DNA from: CAYJFK01 sp964369475
GTDB lineage: Bacteria > Bacillota > Clostridia > Oscillospirales > Feifaniaceae
Direction: 5' to 3'
DNA length: 35,023 nt
NCBI GenBank assembly: GCA_964369475.1
Contig: CAYJFK010000023.1
Coordinates: 1-35,023 of the forward strand
The position numbers and the translations under genes were made by a program. Shown here piece after piece: positions 9,183 through 17,617 of the stretch. A model generated the notes under the pieces. The model did no database searches. It saw nothing but the letters and a program-made list of their open reading frames with translations, and was not told the origin of the DNA. How positions within the stretch are numbered: position 1 is the first letter of the stretch; every line of letters begins with the position of its first letter.

Positions 9183-9997
9183 GATAAAAACCCCGACATT
9201 GACGATACAAAATATACGAGTGGTGCAACAAGTATAAAGCTGTCGAACCTGTCGTACACTCCGCCGTGCCCACGAATTATTGTGCCAAAGTCCTTAACTC
9301 CGTAATTGCGCTTAACGGCAGAGGCTATAAGGTCGCCAAACTGCGATGTAACAGAAACAAAAGCTCCAAGTGCCGCAATTACAAAGTAGCTCACATCAAG
9401 CCCCATTACAAAATCAAAAAACAGTCCGCACAGCGTAAACATAATTGTAGCCGATATTACAGAGCCTATGCACCCCTCTACCGTCTTGTTGGGAGATACG
9501 CCCGAGCCCAGTTTGTGCTTGCCAAACATTTTTCCCGATGCCTGTGCCATTATGTCAGAGGTCCAAACGCCTACAAATGTTAAAATTAAATACCAAATTC
9601 CGTTGTCGAGCTCTCTCGACATAAGGGCATAGCTTGCAAAAACGGGGGGCATAACGGTAAATGCAACTGTGTATACTGCGTTTTGCAGTTTCATATCGTC
9701 AAAATGCAGTATGTAGATCACTATTGCCGAAAAAACATATAAGTATATTGTTACCTCTCTAACGGCAGGTAGCATTGTTACAACAAATGGATATGCCGCC
9801 GCAAAAAGGAGTGAAATCGGTTTTAGCAGTTTGCTCTCGTCGGTCTTTGAAATTTTCAGTGCTTCGCCCACACACCCGACTGCAATAAGTGCAATAAAGC
9901 AGTTAAGCAGTAGGGTGTGCGAGTAGTAGAAGACCGGTAGCATTATTAAGAAATATACTGTTCCCGTTATAAAACGAGTCGTGAAAATCTTCCTCAT
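9179..9997 (-). CDS. cdsA: Phosphatidate cytidylyltransferase
   Basis: CdsA makes CDP-diacylglycerol from phosphatidic acid and CTP, the branch point of phospholipid synthesis. The protein has 272 residues with about seven or eight hydrophobic membrane segments. The C-terminal CTP-transferase signature is visible as SPNKTVEG, then KDFG and RGHGGVYDRFDS. In the family's usual motif a proline precedes GHGG; here the residue is arginine. The gene overlaps uppS upstream and dxr downstream by ATGA, so the three are translationally coupled. Confidence 0.95.
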   Translation of the reverse strand: MRKIFTTRFITGTVYFLIMLPVFYYSHTLLLNCFIALIAVGCVGEALKISKTDESKLLKPISLLFAAAYPFVVTMLPAVREVTIYLYVFSAIVIYILHFDDMKLQNAVYTVAFTVMPPVFASYALMSRELDNGIWYLILTFVGVWTSDIMAQASGKMFGKHKLGSGVSPNKTVEGCIGSVISATIMFTLCGLFFDFVMGLDVSYFVIAALGAFVSVTSQFGDLIASAVKRNYGVKDFGTIIRGHGGVYDRFDSFILVAPLVYFVSSMSGFLS

Positions 9998-10698
9998 GCA
10001 CGAACGCCGCCAAATCGCCTGTCTCGACTTTGATAGTCGGCAATGGCTTTTAGCAGCTCCTCCTTAGAAAAATCAGGCCATAGGCAGTTTGTGAAATATA
10101 ACTCGCTATATGAACACTGCCACAGCAAAAATCCCGACAACCTAAATTCACCCGATGTGCGAATTAAAAGATCGGGGTCTGGCTGCCCTTTTGTGTATAG
10201 GTTATCTGTAATATCCTTTTCGGTAATCTCGCCGCCATTTTTTGCTGCAAGAGTTGCCGCCCTTGCAATTTCTGCCCTACCGCCATAGTTAATTGCAATA
10301 TTTGCAACAAGAGCATCGTCGTTATGGTTCATGGCGGTAACTTCTTTTATAAGCTCGCCAAGCTCGCCTGTAAACACAGATGTGTCGCCAATAATATTAA
10401 CTCTTATATTATTGGTCTTTAGCTCCTCTTTTGCCTCTTTAAGGTAGTCTTTAAATATGCCCATTATGGCCTCTACCTCGTCGGCAGGTCTCTTCCAATT
10501 TTCTGTTGAAAAGGCATAGTAGGTTAGATACTTTACTCCCAAATCCTTGCAAGCGGCACTTATCGCTCTAAAGGTCTTAACCCCTTGATAATGCCCTGCC
10601 TTTCGGGGCAGTCCTCTCTTTTTTGCCCATCTGCCGTTGCCATCCATAATAATGGCGATATGAGCCGGTATACGGCTCATATCGACAGCTTTACTCAT
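9994..10698 (-). CDS. uppS: Isoprenyl (undecaprenyl) diphosphate synthase
   Basis: A cis-prenyltransferase that builds undecaprenyl diphosphate, the lipid carrier for peptidoglycan. It has 234 residues. The IMDGNGRWA motif contains the catalytic D19. YYAFSTENW and the C-terminal RTSGEFRLSGFLLWQ segment, followed by the glutamate of SELYF, match the family. Its substrates would come from the MEP enzymes encoded further along the same operon. The ATG overlaps the frr stop (ATGA). Confidence 0.96.
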   Translation of the reverse strand: MSKAVDMSRIPAHIAIIMDGNGRWAKKRGLPRKAGHYQGVKTFRAISAACKDLGVKYLTYYAFSTENWKRPADEVEAIMGIFKDYLKEAKEELKTNNIRVNIIGDTSVFTGELGELIKEVTAMNHNDDALVANIAINYGGRAEIARAATLAAKNGGEITEKDITDNLYTKGQPDPDLLIRTSGEFRLSGFLLWQCSYSELYFTNCLWPDFSKEELLKAIADYQSRDRRFGGVRA

Positions 10699-11249
10699 AC
10701 TTCTAAAATCTCCTTCTCCTTTGCCGCAACCGCTACATCTATCGCCTTGATAAACTTATCGGTCATGTCCTGCATGTCCTTCTCTGCGCCCTTTAGATCG
10801 TCCTCTGTCATCTCAGACTTTTTCTTCATGTCCTTAAATTTGTCTATCGCATCACGTCTGATATTTCTAATGGCAACCTTGGAATCTTCGCCTGTTTTCT
10901 TTATGTCCTTAGCTATTGCCTTTCTGCGCTCCTCGGTGAGCTGTGGGAAGATAAGTCTTATGGCACTTCCGTCGTTTTGGGGATTAATGCCTATGTCCGA
11001 CGCTAAAATTGCCTTCTCTATTCCTTTTGTTGCGCTCTTGTCGTATGGTGTAATCATAAGTGTTCTTGCCTCTGTAACAGAAACGGCCGCAAGCTGATTA
11101 ATGGGAGTCTGTGCTCCGTAGTAGTCGACAGTTAGCTTGTCTAAAACTCCAGGGTTTGCTCTACCGGCTCTTATTGCCTTAAAATCGTCCTCCAGTACAC
11201 CTACTGCCTTTTGCATTTTTTCTTCGTATGGCTTGTAATTCTCTTTCAT
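10695..11249 (-). CDS. frr: Ribosome recycling factor
   Basis: RRF works with EF-G to split the post-termination ribosome. It has 184 residues, the family length. It has the typical N-terminal region (residues 5-40, ending AIRAGRANPGVLD) and C-terminal segments with many charged helices (RNIRRDAIDKFK). It is 60 bp downstream of pyrH, the standard pyrH-frr order of bacteria. Confidence 0.97.
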   Translation of the reverse strand: MKENYKPYEEKMQKAVGVLEDDFKAIRAGRANPGVLDKLTVDYYGAQTPINQLAAVSVTEARTLMITPYDKSATKGIEKAILASDIGINPQNDGSAIRLIFPQLTEERRKAIAKDIKKTGEDSKVAIRNIRRDAIDKFKDMKKKSEMTEDDLKGAEKDMQDMTDKFIKAIDVAVAAKEKEILEV

Positions 11250-11309
11250 GATAATTCCCTCCGTATTTTATTATAGAACAATTCTTTAAAAAACATTCTT
11301 TTTTTGCGC

Positions 11310-12023
11310 CTATTCGCTTATAACTGTACCGATCTTCTCGCCCTCTACAACACGAACAATGTTGTGCGGCTCTTTTATGCCAAATACAACTATCGGAATT
11401 CTGTTGTCCATGCATAGCGACGTCGCCGTTGTGTCCATAACCCCAAGTCTGCGGTTTAAAACGTCGATATAGCTTATCTCGGGTAAGAATTCCGCTGTTT
11501 CGTCTATCTCAGGGTCTGCTGTGTATACTCCGTCTACCGTTTTGGCAAGCAGTATTGCATCTGCATTTATCTCTGCCGCTCTAAGTGCTGCTGCTGTATC
11601 TGTCGAGAAGTACGGGTTACCCGTACCGCCTGCAAATATTACAACATAGCCCTTTTTAAGGTGGGCTTCTGCTCTACCTCTGATGTATGGCTCTGCAATT
11701 TGGCGCATTTCTATTGCCGTTTGAAGCCTTGTTTCCACTCCCATCGAGAGCAGTGCATCGGAGAGCGCAAGCCCGTTAATTATCGTTGCAAGCATTCCTG
11801 CATGGTCTGCCCTTGTGCGTTCCATGTTGGGGGCATCTCTCCCCCTCCAAATGTTGCCGCCACCGCAGACAATGCCGACCTGCACTCCCATGCTTACAAT
11901 CTTTCTAATCTCCTCACAAATGGCACGTACCGTTTCGCTGTCTACCCCATGCCTCTTATCACCGGCTAAAGCTTCTCCGCTTACCTTTAACAGTACACGC
12001 TTATATCTTGGCGCTTCCTTCAA
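11310..12023 (-). CDS. pyrH: UMP kinase
   Basis: PyrH phosphorylates UMP to UDP in pyrimidine synthesis; it is a hexameric amino-acid-kinase-fold enzyme. It has 237 residues. The N-terminal LLKVSGEAL motif, GGGNIWRG and the C-terminal segment DNRIPIVVFG match the family. The start is TTG at 12023, eight nt after AGGAGG; the next methionines lie inside the conserved fold. It is the first gene of an eight-gene operon. In many bacteria rpsB and tsf precede pyrH; here a promoter does, so those genes are elsewhere. Confidence 0.97.
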   Translation of the reverse strand: MKEAPRYKRVLLKVSGEALAGDKRHGVDSETVRAICEEIRKIVSMGVQVGIVCGGGNIWRGRDAPNMERTRADHAGMLATIINGLALSDALLSMGVETRLQTAIEMRQIAEPYIRGRAEAHLKKGYVVIFAGGTGNPYFSTDTAAALRAAEINADAILLAKTVDGVYTADPEIDETAEFLPEISYIDVLNRRLGVMDTTATSLCMDNRIPIVVFGIKEPHNIVRVVEGEKIGTVISE

Positions 12024-12056
12024 GTTAGCTACCTCCTAAAAATTTCTTTTAAAGAC

Positions 12057-12086
12057 ATTATACTATAAAGTGCCACCAAAATTCAA
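12057..12086 (-). promoter_or_regulatory. Promoter of the pyrH-polC operon
   Basis: On the minus strand, TTGAAT (12081-12086), an 18-nt spacer and a perfect TATAAT (12057-12062) lie just upstream of the pyrH SD. The leader would be short. The rest of the 325-bp gap between the divergent pyrH and diguanylate cyclase starts is AT-rich, and I see no gene in it. Confidence 0.65.
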
Positions 12087-12221
12087 TGGCTAAAATAAAG
12101 TTGTCATGCTATGTCAGTCTTTTGTTTTATCACAAATTCAATATAATTCATTGCAATGATTAAATAATCTAAAACATAAGAAATTTTTTTCGGTTATATT
12201 TTGTTTAATTTTCAAAAACAG

Positions 12222-12250
12222 TTGACTAAAAGGCTAATTATTTATATAAT
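12222..12250 (+). promoter_or_regulatory. Promoter of the Sia-like operon
   Basis: TTGACT (12222-12227), a 17-nt spacer and a perfect TATAAT (12245-12250) give a near-consensus sigma-A promoter about 100 nt upstream of the diguanylate cyclase start. No other clear promoter is visible before the end of the PLP-enzyme gene. Confidence 0.75.
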
Positions 12251-12348
12251 TATAATATTAATAATAAATTTTATACAGCCGCTTATCGCTTTTTTTGCTA
12301 ACATTTTTAGCATTATTGATAATAGTGGTTTTTTGGGAGGATATATTA

Positions 12349-13074
12349 GTGTCTGATCTTTTTGAAAGAGAAAGCGAAGTGCTCGAAGTGGCTACCGCTT
12401 ATGTAAAAAAACTACCGGAAGGACAAGAGGAGCTATCTAAGCGTTACGCCTCTTTAGTTCGTGAATACGCACGCCTTTTGCGCCAACTTAGGCGAGTTAC
12501 AAAACTTACCGACAGGACGACAGATCAGCTTAATACAGATAGGCTCGATCTTATGGACAAGGTTAGCATAGACAGCCTTACACAGGTTCACAGCAGGAGA
12601 TATCTCGATAGCAATCTTCCTGCTGTTTTAAGGTCGCTCACCTTTACAAAGAAGGATTTGTCGGTCCTTATGATAGATATAGACCATTTTAAGTATTATA
12701 ACGACACCTACGGCCACAGCGATGGAGACAAGTGCCTAACAGCTGTTGCGCAGGCAATAAACTCCTGTGTAGAGAGACCTGATGATTTTGTTGCACGTTA
12801 TGGTGGCGAAGAATTTATTGCTGTACTGCCAAACACCGCCAAACTTGGATGCGATAAGATTTGCGAGAAGATAATGGGAAAAATCGCAGAGCTTAAAATA
12901 GAAAATAAAAACAGCCCTGTAAAATCTATTGTTTCGGTATCTATCGGCGCTACAACATCTGTTGTCTTCGGTGATATGGAAGCAGAGGACTTTATAAGGC
13001 GAGCAGACGAAGCTCTTTACTGTTCTAAAAACAACGGCAGAGATCGCTACACACACTTTGAAATGGAGGAATAA
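12349..13074 (+). CDS. Diguanylate cyclase (GGDEF), SiaD-like
   Basis: This enzyme makes c-di-GMP from two GTP. It has 241 residues: an N-terminal helical, coiled-coil-like stalk (about 25-75, rich in R, L, E and K) and a GGDEF domain (about 76-238). The active-site motif is intact as GGEEF (152-156), with DIDHFK upstream. The inhibitory I-site is present as R143-P-D-D146, five residues before GGEEF, so product inhibition is expected. The start is GTG at 12349, eight nt after GGGAGG. A longer reading from TTG 12295 would add a hydrophobic stretch but has no SD. The stalk and the kinase/switch/phosphatase partners next door resemble Pseudomonas SiaD, whose activity needs unphosphorylated SiaC. 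The next gene starts two bases after the stop. Confidence 0.93.
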   Translation: MSDLFERESEVLEVATAYVKKLPEGQEELSKRYASLVREYARLLRQLRRVTKLTDRTTDQLNTDRLDLMDKVSIDSLTQVHSRRYLDSNLPAVLRSLTFTKKDLSVLMIDIDHFKYYNDTYGHSDGDKCLTAVAQAINSCVERPDDFVARYGGEEFIAVLPNTAKLGCDKICEKIMGKIAELKIENKNSPVKSIVSVSIGATTSVVFGDMEAEDFIRRADEALYCSKNNGRDRYTHFEMEE

Positions 13075-13076
13075 GT

Positions 13077-13637
13077 ATGTTTCCCAATATGATGAAGTAT
13101 TACAAACTCCTACGAGAGCACAATATTAACGTAATATACAGCGGCCCTGTGTGGTCAGATGGCATCGAAAGCGTTGGCGGTATGCTTAAGAAGCGCATGG
13201 AGCTCGATTCATTGCCGCTAAGTGCTTCTATGTCTGTCTTTTCTGTCTTTGTCGAGCAGATGAATAACATCTTGCTCTATTCCGAAGACAAGCTACAAGA
13301 CACTACTTGCGAGCACGATGGGGCTCCTGTCTCGTGCGGTGTTTTTGTTGTTGGCACTAAGGGAAAAAGTTATTATCTACAAACAGGAAATGTTGTAAAC
13401 AAAAAGCAAGCAGAACTTATCAAAGCAAGAGTAGACCATCTAAACACTCTCGATAAGTCTGATTTAAGAAAATTCTACAAGGAAAAGCTGCGCTCGGAAG
13501 ATGAAAATAAAGATAGCAAGGGTGCAGGAATAGGACTTATAGAAATAGCACGTCGTGCAAGTTCTAAAATCGACTACGAGTTAGAGCCTTACGACGATGA
13601 AAGCTTGTTTTTCACGATGCATGTCACAATCGGTTAG
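13077..13637 (+). CDS. SiaB-like protein kinase
   Basis: A 186-residue cytoplasmic protein resembling SiaB, the kinase that phosphorylates the switch protein SiaC in Pseudomonas. It has a GHKL/HATPase-type fold. The N-box-like segment is VEQMNNILLYS (59-69) and the glycine-rich ATP-lid motif is SKGAGIGL (147-154). The N-terminal YYKLLREHNINVIYSGP is also typical of the family as I recall it. The SD GGAGG lies in the last codons of the cyclase gene, giving tight coupling. Its expected substrate is encoded by the next gene, nine bases on. I infer kinase activity from family and context; it is not proven by motif alone. Confidence 0.82.
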   Translation: MFPNMMKYYKLLREHNINVIYSGPVWSDGIESVGGMLKKRMELDSLPLSASMSVFSVFVEQMNNILLYSEDKLQDTTCEHDGAPVSCGVFVVGTKGKSYYLQTGNVVNKKQAELIKARVDHLNTLDKSDLRKFYKEKLRSEDENKDSKGAGIGLIEIARRASSKIDYELEPYDDESLFFTMHVTIG

Positions 13638-13646
13638 GAGGTTGTT

Positions 13647-14039
13647 ATGAGTACGAAACTTGAAAAAAGGCGTACAAGATCTACGCCATACATATTGTTC
13701 GACGGTAAAAGGAATTACATGTGCCTTAAGGGCGAGTCATTCCATGAAAATGTAGCAGAGTTTTACAAGGAGCTCGATGATCTGCTCGGCCAGCACATGT
13801 ATACCGACTTTAGCGTATTTACCTTCGACTGCGAGCTCTCTTACTTTAACAGCTCTACTGCAAAACTGCTGCTTAACATGCTAATTGAAATGGACGATGC
13901 AATTGCAGGGACCGATAAGAAGGTTATTATAAACTGGATTACAAGCGAAGATAACGACATTATAATTGAATTTGGCGAGGATTTTGCCGAAGAGGTTGTA
14001 AATGTTGAGTTTAATATTATTACAAAAATGTACGACTGA
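13647..14039 (+). CDS. SiaC-like switch protein (DUF1987)
   Basis: A 130-residue protein of the SiaC/DUF1987 family with an anti-sigma-antagonist-like fold. In Pseudomonas aeruginosa SiaC is phosphorylated by SiaB on Thr68 and dephosphorylated by SiaA; the unphosphorylated form binds and activates the cyclase SiaD. The family's phosphosite region is present as YFNSSTAK (66-73), so S69, with S70 or T71 as alternatives, is the likely phosphoacceptor. The family motif FGEDFAEE near the C terminus is also present. The ATG has GGAGG five nt before it. It sits between its likely kinase and its likely phosphatase. Confidence 0.85.
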   Translation: MSTKLEKRRTRSTPYILFDGKRNYMCLKGESFHENVAEFYKELDDLLGQHMYTDFSVFTFDCELSYFNSSTAKLLLNMLIEMDDAIAGTDKKVIINWITSEDNDIIIEFGEDFAEEVVNVEFNIITKMYD

Positions 14040-14069
14040 TTTAAAGTTTGTTAGGGAGGGATGCCACAA

Positions 14070-16181
14070 GTGAGGACTGACATAGAACTGTGTGTAGGTT
14101 GCAATAAGTGTATATTTTGCTGTCCCACCCACGCAAACACGGCCGAGCTTCACGGCGAGGAAAGCAAGGTTCATGTCGATGAGTCGCTATGTATTTATTG
14201 CGGAAAGTGTGTAGACATTTGCGACCACAAGGCAAGAGTTTTGGAGGACGATACAGAAAAATTCTTCGAAGATTTAAAGAGGGGCGAGCAGATTTCTATC
14301 ATTGCCGCCCCTTCGATTGTATATAATATTAAGGAGAGCAAAAATCTTTTTGGCTACCTTAAAAGCCTTGGAGCATCGTCTTTTTACGATGTATCTTTCG
14401 GTGCGGATATAACAACATGGGGCTATATTAAAGCGCTTCAAATGTCCGACATGCGCCCCATGATTGCCCAGCCATGCCCTGTTGTAGTTAGCTATATAGA
14501 AAGCCATATGCCAAACATAAGAGACCGCCTCTCCCCTGTCCACAGTCCGGCTCTATGTCTTGCTATTTACATGAAAAAATATGCTAATGTAAAGGGCAAG
14601 ATTGCCTTTCTTTCCCCATGTATTGCAAAAAAGGTCGAGTTTGACGACCCGTCGACAGGTGGGTTTATTAGTTATAATATTACATACAAAAATCTGCTAA
14701 AGCATCTCGACAATAAAAGAGTTACCCTTTTAGACTACGCTCCTGTCGAGTTTGACAACATAGAGGGCAGCTTGGGATTTGCCTTTCCTCGCCCCGGTGG
14801 TTTAAAGGAGAATGTGCATCACTACTTAGGTAGCGATCTATGGGTTAGGCAGATGGAGGACATAGCACACATTGCAAGCTATTTAAAGGAGTACGAAATA
14901 AGGGCAAAGGAAGATAAGCCGCTACCTGTTCTGTTTGATGTTCTAAACTGCGTTCAAGGCTGTAACAACGGCACAGGAACGACAAAACTTCTCAGTATAG
15001 ACGACATAGACTTTGAAATGGACAACAAGAAAAGTACCCTTCCACCCCCTAATGAAAACAAGCTCTTTGCCCATTTTGACGAGATTTTAAACTATACCGA
15101 CTTCACACGGCAGTACAGCGACAAGAGTAAGGCCGTCGAGCGCTATTCTAATGCTGCTGTCGAAGAAATATTTGTAGAGCTTGGCAAGTTTACCGAAGCC
15201 GAGCGCAGTATTAACTGTTTTTCTTGTGGCTTTGGCAGTTGCAAGTCCTTTGCAATATCTGTCTCGCTTGGTAAAAACCACAAGCACAACTGTGTTAGAT
15301 ATGTCAGGGCGCTAACCGAAAAGCAAGCAGCAGAACTTCGCACAAAAAACGAAAATGTAACGTCAAGTTTGAGCTATGCCAGTAAGATTCAGCAGAGTCT
15401 ACTTCCATCAGAACAATCTATTGGCAAAGCCTTTAAAGAGTACGAACTTTTGTGGAAGCCAAAGGACATTGTTGGAGGCGACATATATTGGGCAAAGAAT
15501 TTTAGCGACGGTCACCTTGTCTGTATCTGCGACTGTACAGGCCACGGCACACCGGGTGCACTGCTTACAATGCTATTTGTATCTACTCTCGATTCTGTTG
15601 TAAACGAGGACAACTATAAAAACCCTGCCGACATTATCCGCTTGGTCAACCTTAGCATCGCAGATACATTAAATGTGAAATTCGAGCGTAGTACCGAGAA
15701 ATGGAACAGAAGTACCGACATTAGAGACGGCGCAGACCTTGCGCTTATTTATATAGATAAATCCGGTAATGCTAAACTTTCTTCTATCGGTGGGCTTCGT
15801 ACATTTGTTTGTAATGGTAGCGAGGTTACCGATTATAAGGGGCAAAAATTACGTTTAGGTGATGGGTCTATGCCGGATAATTGCGAAATTAATGTAATAG
15901 ATATTGAGTTTTCCAAGAACAACAGGTTTTTAATTGCAACAGACGGTCTTTTTGACCAGATAGGCGAGAGCACCGGCCGTCCACTCGGTTATAGGACTGT
16001 AAAAAATGTAATGCTCGAAAACCACGACTTGCCTCTCAAAGATATGTTTAATCTGCTTGTAGAGTCATTTTATGACCATAAGGGTAACGAGGAGCGCAGA
16101 GATGATTTAACTGTACTTGCCTTTACACTAAACGGCAGTCAGCAGGAAGATCGGCATAGTAGTGACATTTTAATAATGTAA
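14070..16181 (+). CDS. [FeFe]-hydrogenase-like sensor fused to PP2C/SpoIIE phosphatase (SiaA-like)
   Basis: A 703-residue soluble fusion. A two-cluster ferredoxin comes first (C8, C11, C14, C18 and C41, C44, C47, C51). The [FeFe]-hydrogenase H-cluster-type domain (about 70-300) has ligand cysteines in AQPCP (C136), SPCIAKK (C184) and NCVQGC (C294, C298). A further [4Fe-4S] motif C383-x2-C386-x4-C391-x16-C408 follows, then a helical linker and a PP2C/SpoIIE phosphatase (about 435-690) with metal residues in VGGD (D471), DCTGHG (D488), TDG (D625) and RRDD (D678-D679). All phosphatase aspartates are intact, so activity is predicted. The position of the hydrogenase proton-shuttle cysteine is proline, which favours a sensing over a catalytic role. 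GTG 14070 has an SD at 10 nt; ATG 14061 lies only one base after GGAGG. Its likely substrate is the SiaC-like protein encoded just upstream. Confidence 0.9.
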   Translation: MRTDIELCVGCNKCIFCCPTHANTAELHGEESKVHVDESLCIYCGKCVDICDHKARVLEDDTEKFFEDLKRGEQISIIAAPSIVYNIKESKNLFGYLKSLGASSFYDVSFGADITTWGYIKALQMSDMRPMIAQPCPVVVSYIESHMPNIRDRLSPVHSPALCLAIYMKKYANVKGKIAFLSPCIAKKVEFDDPSTGGFISYNITYKNLLKHLDNKRVTLLDYAPVEFDNIEGSLGFAFPRPGGLKENVHHYLGSDLWVRQMEDIAHIASYLKEYEIRAKEDKPLPVLFDVLNCVQGCNNGTGTTKLLSIDDIDFEMDNKKSTLPPPNENKLFAHFDEILNYTDFTRQYSDKSKAVERYSNAAVEEIFVELGKFTEAERSINCFSCGFGSCKSFAISVSLGKNHKHNCVRYVRALTEKQAAELRTKNENVTSSLSYASKIQQSLLPSEQSIGKAFKEYELLWKPKDIVGGDIYWAKNFSDGHLVCICDCTGHGTPGALLTMLFVSTLDSVVNEDNYKNPADIIRLVNLSIADTLNVKFERSTEKWNRSTDIRDGADLALIYIDKSGNAKLSSIGGLRTFVCNGSEVTDYKGQKLRLGDGSMPDNCEINVIDIEFSKNNRFLIATDGLFDQIGESTGRPLGYRTVKNVMLENHDLPLKDMFNLLVESFYDHKGNEERRDDLTVLAFTLNGSQQEDRHSSDILIM

Positions 16182-16206
16182 TTTACAAATTAAAAGGAGG
16201 AATATC

Positions 16207-17382
16207 ATGCAAGGCTTTAACACAAACATGCTTCACACAGGGGAAAGACCAAAGGGCATCGACATCAAGGCAGAGGCACCCCCTATTTTTCTTACAACGG
16301 CATTTATAATGGACAGCATGGACGAATTTATAAACAAAAGAGCCGAAGGCGGCTACACCTATAACCGCACAGTAAACCCCAATCGAGACATGCTTTCCGA
16401 GATGATAGATCAGCTTGAGGGTGGAAAAAACAGCATTATATGCGGTTCGGGCATGGGTGCAATCTCGACAACTCTAATGACGCTACTATCCCCCGGTGAT
16501 CATTTGATTGCCAATAGAGCACTGTACACCGAGAGTATGATATTTTTCGATGAAATCCTAAAAAGGTTCGGCATATCCTACTCTTTTGTCGACATGACAC
16601 AGCTTGAACACCTTAAAGCTGCTATAAGGCCAAACACAAAGCTTATATACTCCGAAGTGACAAGCAACCCCATGACACGTGTTGTAGACGTGGCGGCAGT
16701 GGCCGAGATCGCTCACAGCGCAGGGGCAAAATATATGGTCGACAACACCTTTACAACAGGCTATGCCATTAAGCCGCTAAGCCTTGGTGCAGATGTCGTT
16801 GTTAACTCCATGACAAAGTTTATAAACGGTCACAGCGATGCCGTTGCAGGTTCTATTACAACAAACGACGAGCAGCTTGCAAAGTCGCTTAGCATGACAA
16901 GTGTATTAATGGGTCTACCGTGCGATGCAATGACTGCATGGCTCGTACAAAGAGGACTCTTTACGGCAGGGCTTCGCCTACCTCGTCAGATGCAAAATGC
17001 CGCAATGTTAGCAGCAGCGCTCGAGGAGGACAGCCGAGTTATCTCTGTCAGCCATCCAAGCCTTAAATCTCACCCAGAGCATGAGCTTGCTGTAAGGCAG
17101 ATGGGCGATAATTCTTGCGCTATGCTTGTTTTCCGCATTCCGGACGACCACAAAAAGCTAAACGAGTTTACAGAGAAATTAAAGCTTGTAACATACGCAC
17201 CAACACTTGGAGGACTTCGAACAACATTTGCCCACCCTGCGACGACTTCGCATGTAATAATGAGCGAAGAAGAACAGGCAAAGCTTGGCATATACTACGG
17301 ATCGATCCGATTATCTGTCGGACTTGAGGATATAGAAGATTTAATTGCCGATTTCAAGCAAGCACTTGATGTATATAACTGA
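16207..17382 (+). CDS. PLP-dependent Cys/Met metabolism enzyme (methionine gamma-lyase-like)
   Basis: A 391-residue fold-type-I PLP enzyme of the trans-sulfuration family. The PLP lysine is K204 in NSMTKFINGHSD. Other cofactor contacts are SGMGA (81-85), Y107 and D179 in VDNTF. The family includes methionine gamma-lyase, cystathionine beta/gamma-lyases and O-acetylhomoserine sulfhydrylase; these differ in a few active-site residues and I cannot choose firmly. The stand-alone setting slightly favours a lyase releasing a thiol or sulfide. AAGGAGG lies just before the ATG. It is 25 nt downstream of the phosphatase fusion, so it is probably the last gene of that operon. Confidence 0.88.
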   Translation: MQGFNTNMLHTGERPKGIDIKAEAPPIFLTTAFIMDSMDEFINKRAEGGYTYNRTVNPNRDMLSEMIDQLEGGKNSIICGSGMGAISTTLMTLLSPGDHLIANRALYTESMIFFDEILKRFGISYSFVDMTQLEHLKAAIRPNTKLIYSEVTSNPMTRVVDVAAVAEIAHSAGAKYMVDNTFTTGYAIKPLSLGADVVVNSMTKFINGHSDAVAGSITTNDEQLAKSLSMTSVLMGLPCDAMTAWLVQRGLFTAGLRLPRQMQNAAMLAAALEEDSRVISVSHPSLKSHPEHELAVRQMGDNSCAMLVFRIPDDHKKLNEFTEKLKLVTYAPTLGGLRTTFAHPATTSHVIMSEEEQAKLGIYYGSIRLSVGLEDIEDLIADFKQALDVYN

Positions 17383-17401
17383 TATATTGTTTCATAAAAG
17401 A

Positions 17402-17617
17402 GAGGGGCAACTACAAGTAGTTGCTCCTCAGCTTGGTGAAAAAGCATTTTCTCCAAGCTGAGGAAATCAGCTGGCGCTGATTTTGACGCCCTCGTGGCGG
17501 GAATTTAACGCCAGAGGGCGCCCTGATGGTGCCCCCTCGCCGCTCCCCCTCCTTTCGAAGGAGCTTGATCTTATCTTTTTCTCTAGTCTGAGGGGCAACT
17601 ACTTGTAGTTGCCCCTC
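17402..17617 (+). mobile_element. Structured repeat inserted in a duplicated terminator, copy A
   Basis: Two copies of a 13-bp-stem hairpin (17402-17429 and 17590-17617, arms GAGGGGCAACTAC and its complement) flank a 160-nt insert. Positions 17429-17561 match 34041-34173 with 8 substitutions in 133 nt and no gaps. The core folds locally as CAGCTTGG/CCAAGCTG, AAATCAGC/GCTGATTT, GCCCTC/GAGGGC, GGCGCC/GGTGCC and CCTT/AAGG. The insert ends are imperfect inverted repeats (CTCAGCTTGGTGAAAAA and, reversed, CTCAGACTAGAGAAAAA). No protein is encoded. The left hairpin has loop AA and the right TT. It may be a small non-autonomous element, or a structured RNA cassette at the operon end. Confidence 0.7.

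Noticed and set aside
12295..12348. Upstream TTG start adding a hydrophobic N terminus to the diguanylate cyclase
   Set aside because: There is no SD before TTG 12295, while GTG 12349 has GGGAGG at eight nt. The hydrophobic stretch is AT-rich leader read in frame, so a membrane anchor is not supported.
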